A DNA stretch of 64,000 nt, taken from positions 1 through 64,000 of the IMG/VR virus record IMGVR_UViG_3300020370_000003. The stretch is one strand, 5' to 3'. Shown here one piece after another: positions 7,304 through 15,160 of the stretch. The notes under the pieces are model-generated. The model made no database searches, had not been told where the DNA came from, and was given only the letters and a program-made list of their open reading frames with translations. The position numbers and the translations under genes are program-made. The DNA comes from a virus. How positions within the stretch are numbered: position 1 is the first letter of the stretch; each line of letters begins with the position of its first letter.

Positions 7304-7900
7304 CTAGGCGTTTTTAACAATTGGAGTCCAGTACTGAGTCTGGAGTTCAACTGTAAACTCTTCAACCGCATCATTGTTACCGAAGTCTAAGTCTATTGCA
7401 GCAATAGAACTTGGGAATACATTGTAGAACTTATAAGACTTAAGAATATTTGGATTGTCATCAGTCTTGATATCACGTGATAACTGGTGTACTTCCATAT
7501 CAGCGAAGTATCCAACTGCGTCATCTGTATCATTTAGTGCATTACCTGACTCAGTAGTCGAAGTATAGTTCTCGTTATATGCCTGTATTGCAGCTGCCCA
7601 TGTTTCAAATGCTGTTCTTAACAAGAACTTACTATCATTCTGAATAGTAATTGTCCAAGGTTCAAAGGTTCTGTCTCCAGCAATCTTTAAAACTCGTCCT
7701 CTAAAAGGTACTTCGATAACACCAATTTGAGATGCTGGTAGGTTTGCTGCACGAATTGTGAAAGCACCTAGCTTTGATAATTCTGATGATCCTTGTATAA
7801 TCCCTGTTGGGAATGCCAAGTCAACTTGAAATAGATTAGGTCTTGCGAAATCCGATGTAACAGCCGCCTTAAAACTGTCAAGTGATCCTCTGCTTGCCAT
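7304..7900 (-). CDS. gp19: Tail tube protein gp19
   Basis: This 198-aa protein is the inner tail tube subunit (T4 gp19: 163 aa). It begins MASRGSLDSFKAAVTSDFARPNLFQVDLAFP, followed by FTIRAANLPASQIGVIEVPFRGR, KIAGDRTFEPWTITI and a segment FLLRTAFETWAAAIQAYN, the usual order of the gp19 fold. A loop around GYFADMEVHQLSRD and the end EFTVELQTQYWTPI complete it. It lies after sheath gp18 and before portal gp20 as in T4. A terminator separates it from gp18, and a CTAAATA element lies 42 bases upstream, so tube and sheath are probably transcribed separately. Confidence 0.95.
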   Translation of the reverse strand: MASRGSLDSFKAAVTSDFARPNLFQVDLAFPTGIIQGSSELSKLGAFTIRAANLPASQIGVIEVPFRGRVLKIAGDRTFEPWTITIQNDSKFLLRTAFETWAAAIQAYNENYTSTTESGNALNDTDDAVGYFADMEVHQLSRDIKTDDNPNILKSYKFYNVFPSSIAAIDLDFGNNDAVEEFTVELQTQYWTPIVKNA

Positions 7901-7941
7901 GATAGTAAAATTCCTTGGTGGTTATTAAATCCTGTCCTTTA

Positions 7942-7949
7942 TATTTAGT
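7942..7949 (-). promoter_or_regulatory. Late-promoter-like element (ACTAAATA) upstream of gp19
   Basis: The minus strand reads ACTAAATATA here, 42 bases before the gp19 ATG and just beyond the terminator that follows gp18. The location is what an independent gp19 promoter requires. Confidence 0.45.
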
Positions 7950-7970
7950 ATAATGAATATTTTTAGACAT

Positions 7971-8000
7971 AAAAAATAGCGGAGTTTCCTCCGCTATTTT
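7971..8000 (-). terminator. Rho-independent terminator after gp18
   Basis: A perfect 12-bp stem (7973-7984 with 7989-8000) with a GAAA tetraloop on the minus strand, followed by TTTTTT. The GC-rich core is AGCGGAG/CTCCGCT. It lies 25 bases after the sheath stop codon. Confidence 0.92.
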
Positions 8001-8025
8001 GAATCCATCTCGAACTCAGGATTAT

Positions 8026-10278
8026 TTATTGAGCAACTTCACTGAATGCAACACCAGTACGTGTAGCAACGAATGTTAGAGTAATGTAGTTGATTGTGCG
8101 TGTTGGCTTCACGAAGATTTCTGCGTAGAACTCACCACGATCTATAGCCTCAGCTGGGTTGTTATCACCATCACACTTGATTAGGAAGTCGGTTACACCA
8201 CGACGACCTTGAACATCACGCATGTAAGGTTCAACAATGTTGAGGAATAATGCTCTTTGTGACTCATCGTTTTGCTCGAAGAGTTGTGACTTAGCAGCAC
8301 CAGAGATAACTCTCTCGATTGTAAGGAATAAACGACGAACGTTTATTCTATCGAATGCGGAAGCATATGATAGAGCAGTCTTATCACCATATAGAACTAC
8401 ACCCTGTCCTGGGAAGGAAACTATTGGGTTAATTCTGTTGGCATAAAGTGTATCTCTCTGTGTCTTGTTAGGTGTAAATGCAAGTTTGATTGCATTTCTT
8501 AGAACACCACGTTGGAAACCAGCTGGTGAGAACCAAGGTTCTGCAGTCTCAGTTGTTTGTAAACATAAACCAGCAACGTCACCGTTACATGGAACGTAAC
8601 GATAAAGATCATTGTACTTATCATAGATGTACTTATAACCTGAATCGAATACAACGTAAGAAGAACTTGGTAATAGTTTGAAGAATCCTTCAATGTTCTC
8701 TGTTTGTTGTTGTGAAGAACTTACACCAACAACATTTGCTCTACGTGGAGAAACAAATAATAGGCAGTCACGACGCTCTTCAACAATACTTGTTAGAGCA
8801 GTTACTTTAGCCTTAGCAGTTCCATCATCAACACCAGAAGGACCAGTAAGAATGTAATCAACGGTCTGTGACTCTGGGTCAGAGATTAATTGATATGCAC
8901 TCTCAACATCTGTACTTGATACACTGTACTCACCACTAGAAATAGAGTAGTTAGCACCATCAGTAAGTCTATAGTAGAATGTTGCGTTATTCTTAGAACC
9001 GATTGTGAAAGAACCACCTGGGAAATCAGTAGTACCAGCAGATGAACGTAGTAGGTTAAATTGACGACCTACACCACTTAATCCCCAGTTACCATCTGAA
9101 GAAGTACCTGTTGCAGAGAACAGTCCAGTCTCATGGTTACCCCAGAAGATGTATTGTGAACGTTGCTTAATTACAGTCTTGTAGTAGTTAGTCTCACCAA
9201 CAGAAGTCTTAGCATCAGATGCTTTAGACATTCCAACGAAACGCTCAAGAACAGCACCAGCAGTTCCAGTTAGTCCACCATCAACATCAACTACAACAGC
9301 GTGTAGTTCGTCACGGAATCCACCTTGACCAGCAATTGATTGTGAAGTTCCAGGACGTGGAGCAACATTAATCCACTTAACACCAGGAAGATACTCACGC
9401 TCGTTATACTCAACACGAACTGAAGTAATAGTTACGTTAGTAGAGTTTGTGTCAGCAACAACATCAGAACCAGCAAAATCAATGCTGTCCTTATTGAGTG
9501 CTACGTATAGTTGACGCTCAATACCACCTGTTGTGATAACAGCAGTATTAGTACCAGCAGTAATTGTTTGACCATCAGCGATTATACCAGTAACACCACC
9601 ACTAGGAAGTCCTATTTCTAATTTTTTATTATTTGAATCCCAAGCAAGAACATCAACTCCCTCTTGTGAACCACCAATATTAATTGTAGTAGTAGCACCA
9701 GGAGTGAATGTACCAACAATAGTATCAACAGTTAAGAGTATACTGTACTTGAATACTTTACCAGCAGCACCTGAAGTTGCAGAAAGTGCAGCATCAGCAA
9801 CAAACTCATGCTCGTTACCTGAACCAGGAGCTGGTAGTACAGCAATCTGATCAGCACCAGAGTCTGTTATGAATATACCAATTGAATTACCTTTATGTCC
9901 TGGAGTTCTAGCTGCCCACTTCCAGTTATTATTTGAATCTTCATAAGATGCTTCGTAACCATCCTGATTTGCTATCAAAGGAGCAGTACCACTATCAACA
10001 CCATTTTTTAATGCAGTTGAGTTAACCCTAATTGTTTTTAAAATACCACCGTAAGATAAAAACTGTGAAGCAGTATACCAATACTCATAGTTAGAATCAT
10101 TTGGTTTACCAAACTTCTCTACAAGATCTCTTTCGGATGTTACTGTGACCACTTCCTCAACAGGTCCGAGTTCAAACGGTGCAGCTAATACACCCAAGTT
10201 TGCTGTTGATAAGCTGGTAATAGTTGTCAGGTCTCTCTCCTGTACTACTACACCTGGCGATAATTGATTGGCTGCCAT
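8026..10278 (-). CDS. gp18: Contractile tail sheath protein gp18
   Basis: This 750-aa protein is the contractile sheath (T4 gp18: 659 aa). The N-terminus QLSPGVVVQERDLTTI and the C-terminal region IERVISGAAKSQLFEQND, with AEIFVKPTRTINYITLTFVATRTGV near the end, are typical. The extra length includes about 70 residues (roughly residues 180-250; bases about 9530-9740) with the pattern G-x-F-T-P-G, W-D-S, L-x-I and I-T-A-G. This is the same small beta module found in gp14, gp8 and the fibre protein. A Shine-Dalgarno AGGAG precedes the ATG by nine bases. A perfect TATAAATA lies in the gap after gp17, and a strong terminator follows, so gp18 is a single-gene late unit, as expected for an abundant protein. 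Confidence 0.96.
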   Translation of the reverse strand: MAANQLSPGVVVQERDLTTITSLSTANLGVLAAPFELGPVEEVVTVTSERDLVEKFGKPNDSNYEYWYTASQFLSYGGILKTIRVNSTALKNGVDSGTAPLIANQDGYEASYEDSNNNWKWAARTPGHKGNSIGIFITDSGADQIAVLPAPGSGNEHEFVADAALSATSGAAGKVFKYSILLTVDTIVGTFTPGATTTINIGGSQEGVDVLAWDSNNKKLEIGLPSGGVTGIIADGQTITAGTNTAVITTGGIERQLYVALNKDSIDFAGSDVVADTNSTNVTITSVRVEYNEREYLPGVKWINVAPRPGTSQSIAGQGGFRDELHAVVVDVDGGLTGTAGAVLERFVGMSKASDAKTSVGETNYYKTVIKQRSQYIFWGNHETGLFSATGTSSDGNWGLSGVGRQFNLLRSSAGTTDFPGGSFTIGSKNNATFYYRLTDGANYSISSGEYSVSSTDVESAYQLISDPESQTVDYILTGPSGVDDGTAKAKVTALTSIVEERRDCLLFVSPRRANVVGVSSSQQQTENIEGFFKLLPSSSYVVFDSGYKYIYDKYNDLYRYVPCNGDVAGLCLQTTETAEPWFSPAGFQRGVLRNAIKLAFTPNKTQRDTLYANRINPIVSFPGQGVVLYGDKTALSYASAFDRINVRRLFLTIERVISGAAKSQLFEQNDESQRALFLNIVEPYMRDVQGRRGVTDFLIKCDGDNNPAEAIDRGEFYAEIFVKPTRTINYITLTFVATRTGVAFSEVAQ

Positions 10279-10321
10279 GTTTATAAACTCCTAGAATATC
10301 CCGTGGACGGTTAACTAAGAT

Positions 10322-10329
10322 TATTTATA
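10322..10329 (-). promoter_or_regulatory. T4-type late promoter upstream of gp18
   Basis: Perfect TATAAATA on the minus strand in the 62-base gp17-gp18 gap, 44 bases before the gp18 ATG. Confidence 0.8.
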
Positions 10330-10340
10330 TTTTTGAATAC

Positions 10341-11993
10341 TCACCTGAAGTCTAACATATGCTGCACATCACCATATTCCGCAAGTTCCCATCTCTCTCC
10401 TTGTGCATCTATTATATGATCATCTTCTAATCCATCATTAACAAATCCAAATGGAGCCATATCCTGTTCAATAGAATCTCTTTGGTCATCATATATTCTT
10501 TGTCTTACATCATTATCATGCATCTCTTTAAAGTATTCTTGCATAGCCATCCATGCAAACATTACTAAACACATGGCAAGATCATCATGACATCCATCTT
10601 CCGCTTGGAATGAATTACCCTTTTGAATAAAAGTTGTTAATTCCGCAATCGTATCATAATCTTGTATGATTAATTTATCATCTTCTATTAATGCTTTAAG
10701 ATTGGAACACCCTACTTGTTTAACAGCAGTACTCATCTTAACACCAAGTTGTGTCTTCTTACCTGAGAACCCTTGTCCTAATTGTTGACCTGCTCTTCCT
10801 CTCATAGCAGCCATCAATAAGTTCTCATACTCTAAATCAAATTGAATTATATCTGCAACCTGACCTCCTATATCATTTACTTCACATAAAATATATGCAT
10901 TATTAAAATTCTTAGCAACATCTACAATGATATTAGGAAATATAATAGGTTTAATTTCATTGTTTTTATATCTTCCTACCATTTTATATGGTAATGTAGT
11001 TGTATCCATGATACAAAATGCAGAGTAATCTCCACCAATACCACGAGATACATCAACAGTTAGAATATAATTATGATCTTCAACTACTTGTTCATAAATT
11101 GCTAAACCCCTATTTTGTAGTATAGGATCTTCATACGGCATAATCCTCAACTTACTTGCAGAAATTAAAGTATCAACTGAACCTAAGAACTCACATTCAA
11201 ACTCAACTTTGAACTGTCCTTCAGATGTATTTTTAATAGTTTGTTCCTTCCACACTTCATCCCTACCAGGAACTTGAGACCAATGAACTTCTGTAGGAAC
11301 ATATTCATTTGCTTTACGTTCAGCATCATGCCACAACTTATAGAACATATTCATTCCATGAGGAGTGGAGATAATTATTACCTTTGTTTTCTTACCAGAA
11401 GATATAGTAGGATATACGGAACTAAAGAATTGCTCTGCGATATGGTTCGGGACAAAGGCGAATTCGTCGAGAAATATAATGTTAAACGACATACCTCTAA
11501 CAGCACTTGCTGATGTAGAAGCAGCCAAAATTTTACTCCCATTTTCTAACTCCAAACTACCTTTGTTCCATCCTAGTATACCTTGTTGTAACCATTTTGG
11601 TAAGTTCTCATATGATAATTGTAACCTACCTAACATCTCACGAGCAGTTGCTGCTTTGTTAGCAAGAATTGCTACGTTAACATTATCATTAAAGAGTACA
11701 TACCATAACAGATATGCAGTAACAATAGTTGACTTACCAGACTGACGAGGAAGTTTTGCTATATTAAATCTGTGATCATGGAACTTCTGTACCATGTCTT
11801 CCTGAAAGTCATACATGGTAAATGGTATGATACCTTCATCAAGAGAAACAATCTTAATATACTCTCTTATAAAGTATACTGGATCTCGACCACACTTTAA
11901 AAATTCAGCAATCTCTTTCTTAGAAAACTCCTGTTCTACATTTGCTTTCTTAAGATTGGGATTACCTAGATAAATTTCCTGTTGTTTGCTCAT
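10341..11993 (-). CDS. gp17: Terminase large subunit gp17
   Basis: This 550-aa DNA-packaging motor and nuclease (T4 gp17: 610 aa) shows an adenine-binding region near FTMYDFQEDM, Walker A LPRQSGKST at residues 81-89, Walker B IIFLDEFAF with Asp176/Glu177, and the coupling motif IISTPHGMN near residue 208. The RuvC-like nuclease follows, with Asp314 in LTVDVSRG, a second acidic motif CEVNDIG, and HDDLAM near residue 480. All catalytic residues that I can locate are intact, and no intron or inserted endonuclease interrupts it. It begins after AGAGGAAT. It sits between the SNase-like nuclease and sheath gp18. Confidence 0.97.
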   Translation of the reverse strand: MSKQQEIYLGNPNLKKANVEQEFSKKEIAEFLKCGRDPVYFIREYIKIVSLDEGIIPFTMYDFQEDMVQKFHDHRFNIAKLPRQSGKSTIVTAYLLWYVLFNDNVNVAILANKAATAREMLGRLQLSYENLPKWLQQGILGWNKGSLELENGSKILAASTSASAVRGMSFNIIFLDEFAFVPNHIAEQFFSSVYPTISSGKKTKVIIISTPHGMNMFYKLWHDAERKANEYVPTEVHWSQVPGRDEVWKEQTIKNTSEGQFKVEFECEFLGSVDTLISASKLRIMPYEDPILQNRGLAIYEQVVEDHNYILTVDVSRGIGGDYSAFCIMDTTTLPYKMVGRYKNNEIKPIIFPNIIVDVAKNFNNAYILCEVNDIGGQVADIIQFDLEYENLLMAAMRGRAGQQLGQGFSGKKTQLGVKMSTAVKQVGCSNLKALIEDDKLIIQDYDTIAELTTFIQKGNSFQAEDGCHDDLAMCLVMFAWMAMQEYFKEMHDNDVRQRIYDDQRDSIEQDMAPFGFVNDGLEDDHIIDAQGERWELAEYGDVQHMLDFR

Positions 11994-12068
11994 ATTCCTC
12001 TGTTGGTATAGACCACTCTATTAATATACGTCTGCCTGTTTTACCATGCAAATCAATATACTTTTGAT
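11962..12068 (-). other. Coding-like stretch without a start codon between nuclease and gp17
   Basis: Directly after the SNase stop, the +1 frame stays open for about 36 codons and reads like protein (LDQKYIDLHGKTG, ILIEWSIPTEEYEQT), ending inside the first codons of gp17. It has no ATG of its own. It could be a C-terminal extension of the nuclease lost by a one-base change, a relic, or chance. Confidence 0.25.
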
Positions 12069-12547
12069 CAAGACTCGACCAGTGTCCCAAACGTTCTCCT
12101 AATTTCACGTAAAGTTTCAAAATCTTTCTGTTTAGTACCGCCATCATATGCCCAAGCATAACCTTCCTCAATCATTTGTTCATTTAGTGAAATAGTAGCA
12201 TCGCCAATGTAGAGCCAACCAAGAAGCCTACCATACTTCCCAACGCCACCCTTAAGTTCTGTTCTAATAAGGAGTTCTTCATCACCTTTAATAGTCTCAG
12301 TAAGTTTTGCCTTTAACCAATTAGTAGCATCTATTCCCAATGCCTTCTCTTCAAGGTCTCTTGTTCTCTTCTCTGGTGTATCAACGCCTGCAATTCTAAC
12401 TCTTTCTTTCTTGTATAGATCAAAACCGAGGTCAATAGTAACATCGATAGTGTCACCATCAAGAACCTTGTCTATCTTCGTCACTCGGAAATTGTAACAA
12501 CTCTTCCGTGACGGTGGTATCATCGCTCCCATTTGGCCAAAATTCAT
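12068..12547 (-). CDS. SNase-like (staphylococcal nuclease fold) endonuclease
   Basis: This 159-aa protein carries the thermonuclease active-site pattern: VLDGDTIDV (Asp32), RIAGVDTPE (Arg51, Asp56, Thr57, Glu59) and GKYGRLLGW (Arg107), plus the trailing helix LNEQMIEEGYAWAY. These correspond to the Ca-binding and catalytic residues of staphylococcal nuclease, so it should be an active phosphodiesterase of DNA or RNA. No signal peptide is evident. The ATG at 12547 overlaps the upstream 58-aa gene by 89 bases. The domain begins only near residue 18, so a later start (for example Met9) is possible. Its place beside the large terminase suggests a role in host DNA turnover or packaging; that is inference. 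Confidence 0.88.
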   Translation of the reverse strand: MNFGQMGAMIPPSRKSCYNFRVTKIDKVLDGDTIDVTIDLGFDLYKKERVRIAGVDTPEKRTRDLEEKALGIDATNWLKAKLTETIKGDEELLIRTELKGGVGKYGRLLGWLYIGDATISLNEQMIEEGYAWAYDGGTKQKDFETLREIRRTFGTLVES

Positions 12548-12635
12548 CGTACTTAAATATGTAGTAGATTACGATGCATACTCCTACAAGAAGAATAGCA
12601 ATCATTATATTAACTGAATGTACTACTTCACCCAT
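12459..12635 (-). CDS. Small single-pass membrane protein (58 aa)
   Basis: ATG at 12635 opens a 58-codon frame: a short N-terminus MGEVVHSVN, a hydrophobic span IMIAILLVGVCIVIYYIF (about residues 10-27), one Lys, and a strongly acidic C-terminal half ending DEDRQGS. The start overlaps the end of the methyltransferase gene by 13 bases and the 3' part overlaps the nuclease gene. A single membrane segment with a charged tail and tight coupling argue for a real gene. Function unknown; membrane localisation is inferred from hydrophobicity. Confidence 0.65.
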   Translation of the reverse strand: MGEVVHSVNIMIAILLVGVCIVIYYIFKYDEFWPNGSDDTTVTEELLQFPSDEDRQGS

Positions 12636-13306
12636 ACAAAGGTCTCATCATAGGCAGACATAAGATTATCTATATTATTTTTTTCTCTAAACTCAGCGAC
12701 TGCCTCTCTAACCATTGGAGAGAAGTAATCATGTCCAGAAAATAATCCACCCTTCTTAACCTTTGGATACCACACATCAAGATCTTGTACTGCCTGTTCC
12801 TTTGTTAGATAAGCATCTAAAAATATAAAATCTAATGATTCATCTTCAATCTTTTCAGCTGCAGAATTACTATCCATTTCTAAGAACCTAATCTTATCTT
12901 TAAGTTCTGGTGCAATATGATTCAAACGATGAAAACAATATAGTTTAACAAACTCTATATCCTTTTCATCAAATTGCATAGTAGGTAAATCTTTATTTGT
13001 AGTAGATGCATTCATATAATCATCAAATGGTTTATATGCATCAACACCATATAGCGTTTTAATATTTGGACAATTAAAAAGCATGGTCAGAAAAGAGTCT
13101 CCTCGTAAAACACCGAGTTCGAGACCTACTAAATCTGTACCATGCAAATTAATTACAGGAACCATAGACCTTATGTCGGCTCCTAATGCACCAGTATAAT
13201 TATAATAAGGTTCAGCTTTTCTCCCATCTTCTCTGAGATGTTTTGGAAAACCAATTGGATATGAATCTGCTATATCTGTAGCTGCAGCTACATCAACCCA
13301 AGCCAT
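12623..13306 (-). CDS. Class I SAM-dependent methyltransferase-like protein
   Basis: This 227-aa protein has the Rossmann methyltransferase motifs: motif I ELGVLRGDS at 63-71, an acidic end of strand 2 in YGVDAY (Asp89), LDFIFLDA at 158-165 (motif IV position), and the strand-turn KKGGLFSGHDY at 184-194. It resembles the Methyltransf_24/cephalosporin hydroxylase-like group common in marine phages. The substrate is unknown; sugar, protein or small-molecule targets are all possible, and no target-recognition domain of DNA methylases is visible. A CTAAATAAC element lies 21 bases upstream. It is located between the accessory small genes and the nuclease. Confidence 0.8.
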   Translation of the reverse strand: MAWVDVAAATDIADSYPIGFPKHLREDGRKAEPYYNYTGALGADIRSMVPVINLHGTDLVGLELGVLRGDSFLTMLFNCPNIKTLYGVDAYKPFDDYMNASTTNKDLPTMQFDEKDIEFVKLYCFHRLNHIAPELKDKIRFLEMDSNSAAEKIEDESLDFIFLDAYLTKEQAVQDLDVWYPKVKKGGLFSGHDYFSPMVREAVAEFREKNNIDNLMSAYDETFVWVK

Positions 13307-13326
13307 AATTTAATAATCTAATTAAT

Positions 13327-13335
13327 GTTATTTAG
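13327..13335 (-). promoter_or_regulatory. Late-promoter-like CTAAATAAC fused to an upstream stop
   Basis: CTAAATAAC on the minus strand, 21 bases before the methyltransferase ATG. Its TAA overlaps the stop codon of the 61-aa gene (13332-13334). Confidence 0.45.
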
Positions 13336-13517
13336 AAATTTTTAGGATGTGTTACTACATCACCATGTATCTCACCGATATCATCTATGTGAGCATGATC
13401 GATTTTATCAATCTCATCTATGTGAGCATGGTCAATAGAAAGATGTAAATCATTACTTTCTAAAAGTTGTGCGATCCTATCCAAAGCATCTGCAATTCTT
13501 GCAAGATTCTTTTCCAT
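13332..13517 (-). CDS. Small helical protein with internal IDHAHID repeat
   Basis: This 61-aa protein has an N-terminal amphipathic helix MEKNLARIADALDRIAQLLE and a tandem repeat IDHAHIDEIDK / IDHAHIDDIGE that is also visible as a 21-base DNA repeat. Repeated His and Asp could bind metal, but this is speculation. I recognise no family. It lies between the 37-aa gene and the methyltransferase on the same strand. Confidence 0.65.
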   Translation of the reverse strand: MEKNLARIADALDRIAQLLESNDLHLSIDHAHIDEIDKIDHAHIDDIGEIHGDVVTHPKNF

Positions 13518-13544
13518 AATGTTTTTGTATTTGTACTTATTATA

Positions 13545-13658
13545 TCACGCCCATGCTTCGGATGCAAGTCTAACTGACAATCCCAGGGACACTCCCATAA
13601 CTGTCAGTCTACTCATCCACCACATGATTTCGTGCTTATGCTTGTTTATTCTACTCAT
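13545..13658 (-). CDS. Tiny hydrophobic protein (37 aa)
   Basis: An ATG at 13658, two bases beyond the stop of the 69-aa gene, opens a 37-codon frame: a basic N-terminus SRINKHKHEI, then WWMSRLTVMGVSLGLSVRLA and SEAWA. It has the charge pattern of a small membrane peptide. It fills a gap of about 140 bases that is otherwise empty, and start/stop spacing suggests coupling. No function is known. Confidence 0.55.
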   Translation of the reverse strand: MSRINKHKHEIMWWMSRLTVMGVSLGLSVRLASEAWA

Positions 13659-13660
13659 GA

Positions 13661-13870
13661 TTAATGCCCCATAGGGATACCAGCTGCCATAAGACTAGAC
13701 ATGGCATTTACTTCTGCGTTGATGCACGAATCAACAAAATGAGGATGCTCCTTTAAAAAGGGAACATCCTCCTGTGCGTCTTTAATTGCTTCATACGAGT
13801 CTGTAGCGTACTCGCAGATCTCGTGTCTATGTAGTTCTGTGTCGTGATAACCGACAACGTAGTGGGACAT
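13661..13870 (-). CDS. Small hypothetical protein, His-rich
   Basis: This 69-aa protein begins MSHYVVGYHDTELHRHEICEY and continues with an acidic helix DSYEAIKDAQEDVPFLKEH and a Met-rich end. It looks like a compact soluble protein. No family is recognised with certainty. A late-type AATAAATA lies 32 bases upstream, giving it its own promoter with the 37-aa gene and downstream small genes. Confidence 0.65.
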   Translation of the reverse strand: MSHYVVGYHDTELHRHEICEYATDSYEAIKDAQEDVPFLKEHPHFVDSCINAEVNAMSSLMAAGIPMGH

Positions 13871-13901
13871 GAACTTTCAACTCCACTGTATATGTTGATA
13901 C

Positions 13902-13909
13902 TATTTATT
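13902..13909 (-). promoter_or_regulatory. Late-promoter-like AATAAATA upstream of the small-gene cluster
   Basis: AATAAATA on the minus strand in the 75-base gap between the basic-protein gene and the 69-aa gene, 32 bases before the ATG. Nothing else is seen in this gap. Confidence 0.5.
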
Positions 13910-13945
13910 ATAGCATATAAGTAGAAATACGCATTAAGTTAGGGT

Positions 13946-14617
13946 TCACTTATAATGATATGATGCTTTGTTAGTCTTTCCCAATTTACCACTTCTTACC
14001 TTAGTACCTGAAGTCTCACCATCTCCTTTAGGGTGTTTACCTGCAGCAGACTTTCCTAAGTTAATTGACTTTCCAGGTTTCTTAGATTGAGTATCGTGCA
14101 ACCTTGCTGGTTTCTTTTTGTCTTTTGTGATGACTGATTCTTGACCATGCTTTCTGCCAAGACGACGCATTGTTTTACCAAACCTACGTTTTGACATCTT
14201 ATCAGGTTTGGAAGTTTGGTAAGAGACTTCTCTACCAGTACCTTCCTTTCCGTCATCACTCTTGTACTTGTATTCACCAACACCTTTCTTATACCCTATA
14301 CCTTTCTTCTTTAGATCTTTCTCAAGACCTTTTCTCTTCTCACGATTCTTTTTCTCATCACCACCACGGTCAGCAGAGATATTACCAGTAACCTTAGTCT
14401 TAGACTTGGTTAACATTCTGGTTGTTGGATTGCCCTCAACTATGTTGATAAAATCTTTATAGTACATAACCTTTAATTGTGCTTCTTGTGCTAACTTATT
14501 TGCCGTAGCATACATGACTTCCTTGTCACGTTTCCCATATAGTTTCTTAAAGCGATGAGCACTTTTGTTCTTCATCCCTCTAACTATACGTTCTGCTTCT
14601 TGATTAACGGCTGGCAT
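13946..14617 (-). CDS. Very basic virion- or DNA-associated protein (unknown family)
   Basis: This 223-aa protein is extremely rich in Lys, Arg and Gly. The first 70 residues are probably folded (NQEAERIVRGMKNKSAHRF, KLAQEAQLKVMYYKDFINIV). The remaining 150 are low-complexity and basic (KRRFGKTMRRLGRKHG, KKPGKSINLGKSAAGKHPKG). Such a tail suggests nucleic-acid binding or an internal head protein that enters the capsid with DNA, but no known motif is seen. It follows the 177-aa structural protein by one base and is presumably on the same late transcript. Confidence 0.7.
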   Translation of the reverse strand: MPAVNQEAERIVRGMKNKSAHRFKKLYGKRDKEVMYATANKLAQEAQLKVMYYKDFINIVEGNPTTRMLTKSKTKVTGNISADRGGDEKKNREKRKGLEKDLKKKGIGYKKGVGEYKYKSDDGKEGTGREVSYQTSKPDKMSKRRFGKTMRRLGRKHGQESVITKDKKKPARLHDTQSKKPGKSINLGKSAAGKHPKGDGETSGTKVRSGKLGKTNKASYHYK

Positions 14618-14618
14618 C

Positions 14619-15152
14619 TTAGCCTCCGACTACTTGTACTTCTTCTACTATAACTGCACTAGTTGCTGCAGTAATTTTAACAGCACGTTGAATTTTTGCT
14701 TTTCTACCTGATGACCAGGTGTAAGTAGAAGTAGCAGATGAATCAATATCTGTACTCAACATACCTAAACCATTATCAGCAGTTATCTTTTTACCAGCAG
14801 TACCAGCAGATAAGAAAGCAGCATTGATAGCAGTATCTGTTCCATCATCAACTACTGCAATATAATCTCCTACAGAAAATGGATGATTACTAGATGTATC
14901 TTGAACGTGTTCACCAACATAATAATCGGTAGTTGCATCAGCAGTACCCTTTACGATATTTGCTGTACCTGGCTTACCACCTTTGATAAGAACAAATTCA
15001 TTTTGTACTAGAGTTATTGCGGGTCCACCATTGAATGAAACTGTGGCAGCACCTGCTGTAGAACCAACTCTATAATATCCTGTTTGTACTGTTTGATATT
15101 CAGAAGCACCAGCAGCTACTGAATTAGTACTTAATACATTAAGAACTGTCAT
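14619..15152 (-). CDS. Putative virion structural protein (Ala/Thr/Gly-rich)
   Basis: This 177-aa protein is rich in Ala, Thr, Val and Gly with alternating beta-strand character (YYRVGSTAGAATVSFNGGPA, FVLIKGGKPGTANIVKG, YIAVVDDGTDTAINAAFLS). It lacks a signal or membrane segment. The composition and a perfect TATAAATA 26 bases upstream argue for an abundant late virion protein, perhaps head decoration or neck. No T4 counterpart is identified at this position between gp16 and gp17. Confidence 0.7.
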   Translation of the reverse strand: MTVLNVLSTNSVAAGASEYQTVQTGYYRVGSTAGAATVSFNGGPAITLVQNEFVLIKGGKPGTANIVKGTADATTDYYVGEHVQDTSSNHPFSVGDYIAVVDDGTDTAINAAFLSAGTAGKKITADNGLGMLSTDIDSSATSTYTWSSGRKAKIQRAVKITAATSAVIVEEVQVVGG

Positions 15153-15160
15153 TGTCGTGT

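Noticed and set aside
13572-13603. Inverted repeat ACTGACA/TGTCAGT
   Set aside because: Only seven base pairs with a long loop, and inside the 37-aa reading frame; not convincing as an operator or terminator.
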